A stretch of 64,000 nucleotides of DNA from an uncultured Prevotella sp. (lineage in GTDB: Bacteria; Bacteroidota; Bacteroidia; Bacteroidales; Bacteroidaceae): NCBI GenBank assembly GCA_934217675.1, contig CAKQCV010000003.1:32117-96116 (forward strand). The letters are read 5' to 3'. The notes under the pieces are model-generated. The model made no database searches, was not told the origin of the DNA, and saw only the letters and a list, made by a program, of their open reading frames with translations. Positions 1-8,468 of this stretch are shown piece after piece (the stretch's first letter is position 1; every line of letters starts with the position of its first letter). Both the position numbers and the translations under genes were made by a program.

Positions 1-2
1 TG

Positions 3-686
3 CTCACCCCATACTGCATAGTGCTCACTTTGGCACGCATCTATCAGATGTTGGGCTTCATGCTGCTCACCCCCATTATTCTGCTCCTGTTCCCAGTGGT
101 TTTGATATCAAGCATGATATCGTGGGTGAATCTTGCCGGTCCCGATATGCTGTGGTATGCTTTCCCGGAAAGTGCATGGTTGCTGTTGCTCGTAACATGT
201 GCTGCAACAGAGTTTATAAGGAGAAGACGCAAGGATGAAAAACTGCTTCCGGTGGTGCTGCTTCCAGTATGCAGCAACGATGATATGGGGCTGAATAGAT
301 ATGAATCGGTTCGTGTGAGAACAGCCGAAATTAACTCTTACCTTGACGAAAAGCGCAAGCTGCTCGAACGGATGAACCTTGACGAAAATATGGTGAACAA
401 TGCAGTGCATTGCATGGAAGAGGTCTTACTGAACATCTCACAGCATGGAGGTAAGGACATGTCGGCACACTATACCGATGTGAGGTTGACGGTAAAAGAC
501 GACAGCCTGGTGTTTACCGTGAAAGACGATGGAAAATCATTTGACCCAACAAAAGTTGAAGTGGACGGACAACGCTTCGGCTTGAAAATATTAAATTCCA
601 TGTGTGAGAACGTAGAATACAAGTATATGTTCGGGCAGAACATAACAACGCTGACATGGAATGTGGAAAACAATAACGGAAAATAA
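3..686 (+). CDS. C-terminal part of a membrane protein fused to an anti-sigma-like HATPase domain (5' end outside window)
   Basis: The reading frame is open back to the window edge, so the gene probably starts upstream; the GTG at 21 is only the first in-window start. The visible protein has two hydrophobic segments and an RRRRK stop-transfer patch. A cytoplasmic domain follows, with the GHKL ATPase boxes: N box EEVLLNISQHG, G1 box VKDDGKSFDP and G2 box RFGLKILNSM. This is the RsbW/SpoIIAB anti-sigma kinase type rather than a histidine kinase, since there is no HisKA. The membrane part resembles the end of MATE transporters: the pattern GxxML..A......LLxV is similar to the end of the MATE protein at 48393-49742. 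It is read as a transporter-ATPase fusion (inference). It lies 15 nt before the first NRPS gene on the same strand, so it is probably co-transcribed and may export or regulate the peptide. Confidence 0.7.
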   Translation, partial: LTPYCIVLTLARIYQMLGFMLLTPIILLLFPVVLISSMISWVNLAGPDMLWYAFPESAWLLLLVTCAATEFIRRRRKDEKLLPVVLLPVCSNDDMGLNRYESVRVRTAEINSYLDEKRKLLERMNLDENMVNNAVHCMEEVLLNISQHGGKDMSAHYTDVRLTVKDDSLVFTVKDDGKSFDPTKVEVDGQRFGLKILNSMCENVEYKYMFGQNITTLTWNVENNNGK

Positions 687-701
687 ATAATATCTAAGTA
701 T

Positions 702-3700
702 ATGGAAAAAACAAATGTTTTGACTCAAGCGCAGCTTGGCATATTCCTGGAATGGATTGCCACACCTGCCATGACACAGTACAATCTGCCGGTGCTTCTT
801 GAATTGCCGAAGACTTTCAGTACAGAACGCCTGGTGGCAGCAATTGACAAATTGCAAGAATTGCGCCCGGAAATGAAAATCCAGTTCGTACTGGAAAATG
901 GAGAACCGCGCCAGTATATAAACCGCTCCTTGCATATCCCTGTGAAACTGAGCACTGTGACAGAGGCGGAACTGCAAGACTATTGGGTGCAGATAGTGAA
1001 GCCCTACGACCTGTTGGGCGGAGAGCCACTGTGGCGTTTTGAGATAGTTGAAACGGAAAAACGCAAGTTCTTGTTCTTTGAGTGCCATCACTCGGTGGGC
1101 GACGGCATGACGCTTGGTTCTGTGTTTATTCATGAGCTTGATGCTATACTTTTGGGAAAAGAACTCACTCCAAACAATTATACTATACTCGACTATGCAG
1201 AGGAGGAAAAGGAAACTCTTGGTAGCGATGTGTATAAGCGTGCGAAAGACTATTACATCGAAAAATATTCAGATACCAATTTGCTCACTCTTACGCAGAA
1301 CAGCGATGACCCTTGGGGAAACAACATCGTTAGATCGGCTTATATGCCACTTGCTCAGGTTGACGAGTGGAGCAAGGAGCATGGCACAAACAGCAGTTGC
1401 CTGTATATGGCAGCCTTGGGCTATGTGCTATCAGAGTATAGCCGAGAAGACAAAGTGTCGTTCTCTATGGCAAACCATGGGCGTACCAGCAAAAAGATAA
1501 TCAACTCATACGGTATGTTCGTGCGCTCATCTCCTGTGCTTGCCGTAGTAGACAGAAAGCAGAAGACGATGGACTATATCAGTGGCTTCCGTCGTGAATT
1601 CATGAGCTGCATCCGCTATGGAGCATATCCGTTCAATCACTTCTGTCGCGACTTGAACCAGAAGATGGCAATATCATTCGGTTTCCAGGGAAAGGGAATG
1701 AAAGAGGATGTTATGTTCGGTGGAGTGGCGTGTATGGCAACACAGCTGCCTAAGGGACTCACTTCGTCAGACCTGAACGTAACCATCTACCAAAGAGATG
1801 CCGACTACGACATCCGTTTGTCGGCAAGCGACAAGCTGTATAGCGTGGAGTATCTCGACCAGATGGCAGAGGCAATAAAGATTTGCGCACAGAACATGAT
1901 GGCAAATCCTGATGCCGAGTTGGGCAAGATAAGTATTGTTAGTCAAGAAGAGCAAGAAAAGCTGCTTGCACTCTCAGAAGGCAAGGAACTGCAATACAAC
2001 AAGGAAGAAACCTATGTAGACATGGTGGTGCGCCATGCCGAGCAGCAACCGGATGCAGTTGCCGTGGTGGATGTGGACAGCCAAATTACGTATAAGGAAC
2101 TGGACGTAAAGTCGAACATGCTGGCAAATGCATTGCTGAGACTTGGTTTGCAGCAAGAAGAATTCGTTGGCTTGATGCTGCCACGCCGCAAGGAGTTTGA
2201 AATAGCCATATTGGGCGTGCAGAAGGCAGGAGGGGCATATGTGCCGATGGACAGCGAATATCCTATCGACCGCCTTACCTATATGATAGAAGACAGCGAG
2301 GCTAACACCATAGTGACAACCCACGACTTATATGACCAAAAGAGTAAGGAGGGGAACTTCACGGTGAAGAACACAATCTTCATAGAAGACTTACTCGCTT
2401 CTGACGATGACGCTGCACCGGTGAACAACTCAAAACCCGAAGGCTTGGCATACATGATATACACATCAGGCTCAACAGGAAAGCCAAAGGGCGTTATGCT
2501 GCCTCACAGAGCATTGAGAGCATATCTGTCATGGAGAATATCCGAGATAGGATTAAGCAAAGATTCGCGCAACGTAGAGCATGCAAGCTTCTCGTTCGAT
2601 GCGTCACTCGATGACTTGCTCTGTCCATTGGCAGCAGGAGGACAAGTACACCTCCTTCCAGAAGAGCTGCGCAAAGACCTTGACGGAATATCACAATATA
2701 TAAGGAACAACAACATCAACGGAATGACGTTGAGCACAGCACTCGGAATGGCTTTGCTCAACCAGTTCAGTGATCTTCCACTGAACTATATGATGATGGG
2801 AGGAGAGAAACTGCTGCCTTTCCCTAAAACAGCAGTGAAGATTTTCAACGGATACGGACCTACAGAATTCTCCGTGTGCTCATCTTTCCATGTCGTTGAC
2901 CAGGAAAAGGACGTTGACATACCTATCGGACGACCAGTGCCGAACACATACTCGTTTATTTGCGACAAAGCCGGAAACCTGTTGCCTCAGGGCGTGCCGG
3001 GAGAACTCTGCCTGTGTGGAGACCAAATGGCACGAGGATACTGGCATAGAGTAGAGCTGACAGAGGAGAAATTCTGCGATTGCCCATTCCTTCCAGGACA
3101 CAAAATGTATCGCACGGGAGACGTGGCATGCTGGAACAAGGAAGGAAATCTGGAGTTTATGGGAAGAATTGACAACCAGGTGAAGATTCGCGGATTCAGA
3201 GTGGAAATGGGCGAAATAGAAAATGCTGCAAAACAGTTTGAAGGCATAAAGACAGTTGCTGCCGAGGTGAAAACGCTGGGTGGATCAACAAAGCAGATTT
3301 GCCTGTACTACTCTGCCGACAGGGAAATAGTAAAGTCGGAACTCGAAGCCTTCCTGGCTGCAAGTCTTGCAGAATATATGGTGCCTACAGTTTACATGCA
3401 AATGGATGAACTGCCACTGACACCAAACGGAAAAGTGAACCGCAAGGCATTGCCAGAGCCTACTGTGGAGAGCGGTGTAGAGTATGTAAAACCAGAAGGC
3501 AACGCCGAGGAGACAATAGCCGAAGCTATAGCTCAGGTGTTGGTATACGACAAGCCTGTTGGAGCACTCGACAATTTCTTCACCTTGGGAGGCGACTCTA
3601 TCAAGTCTATACGCTTGGTGAGCATCTTGAGAACGAAAGGCATAAACATAAAGGTTAGCGATGTGTTGCAGAACAAAACCGTTCGTGCGATAGCATCAGT

Positions 3701-6700
3701 GGCAAAAAGTGGTGACGCCGAGGCAATAGATCAGGAGAACATACAAGGAGAGATAAAGAAATCGGCAATGCAGTATTCTTTCATCAGCATGAATCTGCCA
3801 AAGCCGGAGCACTTTAACCAAAGTATGGTGCTCACGTCTGCCAGTGTGGATGTTGAGGCTCTGAAGAAAGCTTTGAAGGCACTGACGGTGCATCACGATA
3901 TGCTACGTGCGGTGCTGAAAGATTCAGCATTGTTCGTGCGTCAGGCAGACAGTGATAACTTGTATGGCTTTGACGAGAAAGAGTTGAAAACAGGCGATGT
4001 GAACCAACAGATGGAAGTGTGGGCAAACGAGCTGCAGGAAAGTATGGATCTTGCCAACGGACCACTTTTCAAGGCTGTGCTGATACATCTTGCAGACAAA
4101 GACGTTTTGCTGTTGTGTGCACACCACTTGATTGTCGATGGTATATCTTGGCGTATCATCATCGAGGACTTGAACAATGCCTATGTTCAGGCATCATCGG
4201 GCATTGACATCTCATTGCCGGCAAAGACACACTCGTTCAAGTATTATGCAGAGCAAATAAGCAAATATAGAGACAGCTATATACTTTCGCAAGAGAAAGA
4301 CTACTGGACAGATGTTCAGGCAAAGATGAAGAACACACAGCTGAGCAACGGCACAGACTACAGCCGACAGTTTGAACGCAAGGAAATGGTGCTGAGCGGA
4401 GACTACGTAGACAAGTTGTTGTATAAATCATCAAGCGTGTTCAACACAGATGCCAACGACTTGCTGTTGGCAACACTTTGCCGTAGCTATAAGGCTGTGA
4501 CAGGCAAGGATTCTGTTTCAGTGCAGATGGAAGGACACGGACGTGAGCCAATCCATACACCATTGTTCATAGACCGTACCGTGGGATGGTTCACATCTGT
4601 ATATCCGGTAGTGTTCGAAGGACTCACAGGCGATGTGAGAAAAGACATACGCTTGGTGAAAGAAACATTCCGCCATGTGCCTAATAAGGGACTTGGATAC
4701 GGCATCTTGCAATATGTGCCATCAGAAGAAGGTGACAAAGCATTAGATACAAGTCTGACTCCTCTGATAGGATTCAACTATCTTGGCGACATGTCGGAGA
4801 ATGCTTCTGCAGGAGCATTCGCAATGGATTCAAGTTTGCCGTCAGGAAGAATGCTTGCAAAGGAAAACGCCTTCGGACCATCGTTGATGATAAACTGTAT
4901 AGCAAACAAAGACGTGTTCACGGCTATGCTCGACTACGACAAGGCTGTGTGGAGCGAGGAGCAGATAAACGCCCTGTGCAAAGCTTTTGAGGTACAGGCA
5001 AAGGAAATTGCCGAATATCTTGCAGGAAATGCGAAAAAAGAAACCACAGCATCGGATTTGGGTGCAATGTGGACAGAGGAAGAATTCGAGACGATATCAT
5101 CACAGTTTGAGGCAAAAGGCGAGCACATACAGCTCGTTTATCCTATGAGTCCTATGCAGGAGGCTATGCTGCTGAAGTATCAGATGGAGCCAGATTCGTT
5201 TGCATATCGCTTGATAACACGTTTCGCTTTGACAACACTGCCTACTGAAGAGCAGTTGCGCTATGCGCTGGATGTTATAGGAGCAAAACATGAAGTGTTG
5301 CGCTCAAACATTATATATAAGGGAGTAACTGAGCCATGTCAGGCTATCATAGACCGCAGGTTGGGATTGAAGTTGAAAGACGTGTCGGCTGAGTCTGACA
5401 AAGAGGCCGCAATTCTGGCTATACACCAGCAGGAGCTGAAAGAAGGATTCGATTTGCAGAACGGTCCGTTGATGAGAGTGGTATGCATAAAGACTGGAGA
5501 CAACTCTTGTCAGCTCTTGTTTGCATTGCACCATGCTATCGTAGATGGATGGTGTATTCCTATCTACATGACCGACTTCTTGCATGCTCTTGCCGATGCA
5601 ATGCAAGGAAACAAGCAGCAGTCTACAGTGAACACCGTTACGGGACGCTACGCAAAGTTTGTGCACAATCTACTTCGTCTTGACAAGAAGGGAGCACTGA
5701 AATATTGGAAAGCTCTGCTTGCAGGATATGATACAAAGGCTATCATCCCGACCTACGGAGAAGAACCAGAGATGGGACAGAACGTAAAAGACTCTGTGAG
5801 CACATCGCTATCGGTTGATGAGGCTGCACAGTTCCAGAAACTGTGTTCAGATACAGGTGTCACACCAAACACCGTGGTGGAATTGGCATGGGCATTGGTA
5901 TTGCAGAAGTACAACCGCGTGAACGACGTGGTATATGGAAAAGTTGTTTCGGGAAGGGACAATACAGATGATGACGTGAACGACCTCGTGGGTATATTCA
6001 TCAATACCATACCGGAGCGTATACAGCTAAAGCCGGAGCTAACGGTTAAGGAGGCTTTGCTGCAGATACAGTCGAACGATGCAAAGTCAAATAAATATGA
6101 CTTCTGTGCTTTGTCAGAGGTGCAGCAGCAAAGCGATCTCGGACAGGATTTGTTCCAGAGCATCCTCGTGTTTGAGAATTATCCTTCAGATACAAATGCA
6201 CTCGAAGCAGGATTGCCGTTCTCGGTTAAGCCTACAGCCACAAAGGAGGAAACATTTGTTGACTTGAGCGTTACGGCATTTACAAGTGAAGACGGACGAC
6301 TGGCGATAGAAATAAAGTACGACAACAAACTGTATACTGAAGAGAAGATAAATCAAGTATTACATTCATTGATAAATGTGATACATGGCATTATGGCAGA
6401 TGCATCGGCAAAGGCTATGTCGCTGCCATTGCTGAATGAGGCTGATGTCAATGAGCTGAAAGAACTGTCAAAAGGTCCGCATTTGGAGTTCGACACCACA
6501 GCAACGTTTGCATCTCTATTCACAGAACAGGCACACCGTACACCTGATGCACTTGCCGTAGCCGACGAAAACAGCGAGTATACTTATGCACAGTTGGCTG
6601 AATATTCAGACACCTTTGCACACAAGCTCATAGAATACGGCATAAAGCCAAATACATTTGTATGCGTGATGCTCGACCGCACAAAGGAGTTCCCACTCAC

Positions 6701-8450
6701 AGTATTGGCTGTACACAAGGTGGGAGCGGCATATACTCCATTGGATTTGGAATATCCTAACGAGCGATTGAGCTATATGATTGAGAACTCTGAATCAAAG
6801 GTCGTGATAACCACTCATAGCGTGCTTGCAATGAAAATGGCAGAGGGTGACCTGGTTTTGGGAGATGTGAAGATATTATATTTGGACGACCTTGACCTGA
6901 CAGTGAAGAGCGAGCCGATAAATCTTACCACACCAGACAATTTGGCTTATATGATATACACATCAGGCTCTACAGGACTGCCTAAGGGAGTTATTCTGCA
7001 TCAGAGAGGACTGAGAAGCTATATTGCATCTATGGTGGATGTGTTGGAGCTGACAGACAAAGACAGAATAAGCAACCACCGTCCGTTCTCGTTTGACGCA
7101 CATATTCAGGATTTGTATCCTGTGCTCACATTGGGCGGAAGCATACATATCATGCCATCGTCTATCCGTAAGGATATGAAAGGACTGAGAGACTTTATCG
7201 TGGAGCACAAGGTAACAGGCGGTAGCTACACTACATCGTTGGGAGCAATGCTGCTGGATGCCTATGAGTTGCCGTTGCGTTATCTCACATGTACTGGTGA
7301 GAAGATGATCGGACTGGTAAGCGGCAAAGTTCAGATATACAATGGTTACGGACCTACGGAATGTACCGATTTGATTAGTGTGTATAAGCTGGATAAAGGG
7401 CGCGTGTATAAGGATATTCCTATCGGACGACCGATGGCAAACAGCTACTGCTTTATTGTTGACCAAAACGGATGCCTGCAGCCACGTGGAGTGGCTGGAG
7501 AGTTGTGCTTCGCAAGTATTCAGGTTGGTATCGGATACTGGAAACTGCCGGAGAAAACAGCAGAGGTGTTTGGAGATTGTCCTTATCTGCCAGTTGGCGC
7601 AGACGGAAAAGCTGTGCGCATGTATCATACAGGAGACCTTTGCCGATGGAACAAGGAAAACCAAATAGAATATTTGGGACGTATTGACTCGCAGGTTAAG
7701 TTGCGCGGATTCAGAATTGAATTGGGAGAAATTGAAACACAGGCATCTAAGGTGGAAGGTATCAAGCAGGCTGTAGCCGTGGTTAGAGAAGTGATAGGAG
7801 CACAGCATCTGATTCTCTATTACACAGTGAAAGATGGCATGCAGGTATCGCCTGATGACATAAGGGCTTTCTTGGAGTCTACAAAGCTTGCTGAATACAT
7901 GATTCCGGAGATTTATATGGAACTGCCGGAATTCCCGTTCAATTCGAGCGGAAAGGTGAACCGCAAGGCTTTGCCTATGCCTGACATAAAGGTGGAGGAC
8001 GCCGTAGAACCGGAAACAAAAACAGAAAAGGAACTCTTCAATCTGGTTGTGGAAATATTGAAACACGACAAGTTTGGTGTGACAACAAATTTGATTTCTG
8101 TCGGTATGACGTCACTGTCAGCTATGCGATTGAGCGCTCTCGCACAAAAGAAGATGCAGTTGGATATAAAGACAAAGGATTTGCTCACTACACCAACCAT
8201 CAGAGCTATCGCTGCGAAGATAGACAAGGGAGCCGTGAAGAAGATGACCTCAATGCGATTGGGTGCACCGGCTGGAGAAGGCAATGCACAAAAGCCTGCC
8301 GGAAACAATCCGTTCCAGAAGCGTGCAAACCCATTCCAGAAGCGACAGGAAAGCGGCAACCCATTGCAGAAGCGATCAGAAGGTGGTAACCCATTGCAGA
8401 AGCGACCGGGAGGCGGTAATCCATTCCAAAAACGTAACGATAATAAATAA
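702..8450 (+). CDS. Non-ribosomal peptide synthetase 1 (C-A-T-E-C-A-T, modules 1 and 2)
   Basis: This is a 2582-aa assembly-line enzyme. Domains in order: condensation C1 (about 1-430, HHSVGDG at 129-135); adenylation A1 (about 450-930, YTSGSTGKPKG from 587); carrier T1 with LGGDS, serine 966; epimerase (about 1015-1450, HHLIVDGISW from 1141, EGHGRE, VGWFTSVYPV, FNYLG); C2 (HHAIVDGW from 1610); A2 (YTSGSTGLPKG from 2086); T2 (GMTSL, serine 2471). The GGDS form in T1 is typical of carriers serving an epimerase, so residue 1 should become D and C2 should be a D-to-L condensation domain. C1 sits before the first A domain with an intact HHxxxDG, as in starter condensation domains that N-acylate. 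The tail (2536-2578) has five NP(F/L)QKR repeats, probably for docking to NRPS 2, which starts 18 nt downstream. By-eye selectivity residues are D-A-D-T-M-G-G-V-C for A1 (faintly aromatic-like) and D-A-Q-S-T-T-G-D-L for A2 (no clear match); neither substrate is certain. Confidence 0.96.
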   Translation: MEKTNVLTQAQLGIFLEWIATPAMTQYNLPVLLELPKTFSTERLVAAIDKLQELRPEMKIQFVLENGEPRQYINRSLHIPVKLSTVTEAELQDYWVQIVKPYDLLGGEPLWRFEIVETEKRKFLFFECHHSVGDGMTLGSVFIHELDAILLGKELTPNNYTILDYAEEEKETLGSDVYKRAKDYYIEKYSDTNLLTLTQNSDDPWGNNIVRSAYMPLAQVDEWSKEHGTNSSCLYMAALGYVLSEYSREDKVSFSMANHGRTSKKIINSYGMFVRSSPVLAVVDRKQKTMDYISGFRREFMSCIRYGAYPFNHFCRDLNQKMAISFGFQGKGMKEDVMFGGVACMATQLPKGLTSSDLNVTIYQRDADYDIRLSASDKLYSVEYLDQMAEAIKICAQNMMANPDAELGKISIVSQEEQEKLLALSEGKELQYNKEETYVDMVVRHAEQQPDAVAVVDVDSQITYKELDVKSNMLANALLRLGLQQEEFVGLMLPRRKEFEIAILGVQKAGGAYVPMDSEYPIDRLTYMIEDSEANTIVTTHDLYDQKSKEGNFTVKNTIFIEDLLASDDDAAPVNNSKPEGLAYMIYTSGSTGKPKGVMLPHRALRAYLSWRISEIGLSKDSRNVEHASFSFDASLDDLLCPLAAGGQVHLLPEELRKDLDGISQYIRNNNINGMTLSTALGMALLNQFSDLPLNYMMMGGEKLLPFPKTAVKIFNGYGPTEFSVCSSFHVVDQEKDVDIPIGRPVPNTYSFICDKAGNLLPQGVPGELCLCGDQMARGYWHRVELTEEKFCDCPFLPGHKMYRTGDVACWNKEGNLEFMGRIDNQVKIRGFRVEMGEIENAAKQFEGIKTVAAEVKTLGGSTKQICLYYSADREIVKSELEAFLAASLAEYMVPTVYMQMDELPLTPNGKVNRKALPEPTVESGVEYVKPEGNAEETIAEAIAQVLVYDKPVGALDNFFTLGGDSIKSIRLVSILRTKGINIKVSDVLQNKTVRAIASVAKSGDAEAIDQENIQGEIKKSAMQYSFISMNLPKPEHFNQSMVLTSASVDVEALKKALKALTVHHDMLRAVLKDSALFVRQADSDNLYGFDEKELKTGDVNQQMEVWANELQESMDLANGPLFKAVLIHLADKDVLLLCAHHLIVDGISWRIIIEDLNNAYVQASSGIDISLPAKTHSFKYYAEQISKYRDSYILSQEKDYWTDVQAKMKNTQLSNGTDYSRQFERKEMVLSGDYVDKLLYKSSSVFNTDANDLLLATLCRSYKAVTGKDSVSVQMEGHGREPIHTPLFIDRTVGWFTSVYPVVFEGLTGDVRKDIRLVKETFRHVPNKGLGYGILQYVPSEEGDKALDTSLTPLIGFNYLGDMSENASAGAFAMDSSLPSGRMLAKENAFGPSLMINCIANKDVFTAMLDYDKAVWSEEQINALCKAFEVQAKEIAEYLAGNAKKETTASDLGAMWTEEEFETISSQFEAKGEHIQLVYPMSPMQEAMLLKYQMEPDSFAYRLITRFALTTLPTEEQLRYALDVIGAKHEVLRSNIIYKGVTEPCQAIIDRRLGLKLKDVSAESDKEAAILAIHQQELKEGFDLQNGPLMRVVCIKTGDNSCQLLFALHHAIVDGWCIPIYMTDFLHALADAMQGNKQQSTVNTVTGRYAKFVHNLLRLDKKGALKYWKALLAGYDTKAIIPTYGEEPEMGQNVKDSVSTSLSVDEAAQFQKLCSDTGVTPNTVVELAWALVLQKYNRVNDVVYGKVVSGRDNTDDDVNDLVGIFINTIPERIQLKPELTVKEALLQIQSNDAKSNKYDFCALSEVQQQSDLGQDLFQSILVFENYPSDTNALEAGLPFSVKPTATKEETFVDLSVTAFTSEDGRLAIEIKYDNKLYTEEKINQVLHSLINVIHGIMADASAKAMSLPLLNEADVNELKELSKGPHLEFDTTATFASLFTEQAHRTPDALAVADENSEYTYAQLAEYSDTFAHKLIEYGIKPNTFVCVMLDRTKEFPLTVLAVHKVGAAYTPLDLEYPNERLSYMIENSESKVVITTHSVLAMKMAEGDLVLGDVKILYLDDLDLTVKSEPINLTTPDNLAYMIYTSGSTGLPKGVILHQRGLRSYIASMVDVLELTDKDRISNHRPFSFDAHIQDLYPVLTLGGSIHIMPSSIRKDMKGLRDFIVEHKVTGGSYTTSLGAMLLDAYELPLRYLTCTGEKMIGLVSGKVQIYNGYGPTECTDLISVYKLDKGRVYKDIPIGRPMANSYCFIVDQNGCLQPRGVAGELCFASIQVGIGYWKLPEKTAEVFGDCPYLPVGADGKAVRMYHTGDLCRWNKENQIEYLGRIDSQVKLRGFRIELGEIETQASKVEGIKQAVAVVREVIGAQHLILYYTVKDGMQVSPDDIRAFLESTKLAEYMIPEIYMELPEFPFNSSGKVNRKALPMPDIKVEDAVEPETKTEKELFNLVVEILKHDKFGVTTNLISVGMTSLSAMRLSALAQKKMQLDIKTKDLLTTPTIRAIAAKIDKGAVKKMTSMRLGAPAGEGNAQKPAGNNPFQKRANPFQKRQESGNPLQKRSEGGNPLQKRPGGGNPFQKRNDNK
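8305..8438 (+). repeat. Repeats encoding five NP(F/L)QKR motifs at the C-terminus of NRPS 1
   Basis: The last 47 codons of the upstream synthetase encode NPFQKR, NPFQKR, NPLQKR, NPLQKR and NPFQKR at residues 2536-2578, separated by 1-4 residue spacers rich in Gly, Glu and Ser. The DNA units are similar (CCATTCCAGAAGCG-like) but not identical. The region lies beyond the last carrier domain and is basic and probably disordered. A role as a set of short linear docking motifs is inference. Confidence 0.9.
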
Positions 8451-8468
8451 AGAAAAGAATATATCGAA

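Noticed and set aside
6963..8066. Long open frame of 367 codons on the minus strand inside NRPS 1
   Set aside because: It is antisense to a well-supported A domain, its translation has no recognisable domain, and similar shorter antisense frames occur all along the NRPS genes. It reflects codon bias.
8305..8438. The C-terminal repeats as a frameshift or assembly artefact
   Set aside because: The frame is open, ends in a normal stop, the motif is kept despite base differences between units, and the next gene follows 18 nt later in standard operon spacing.
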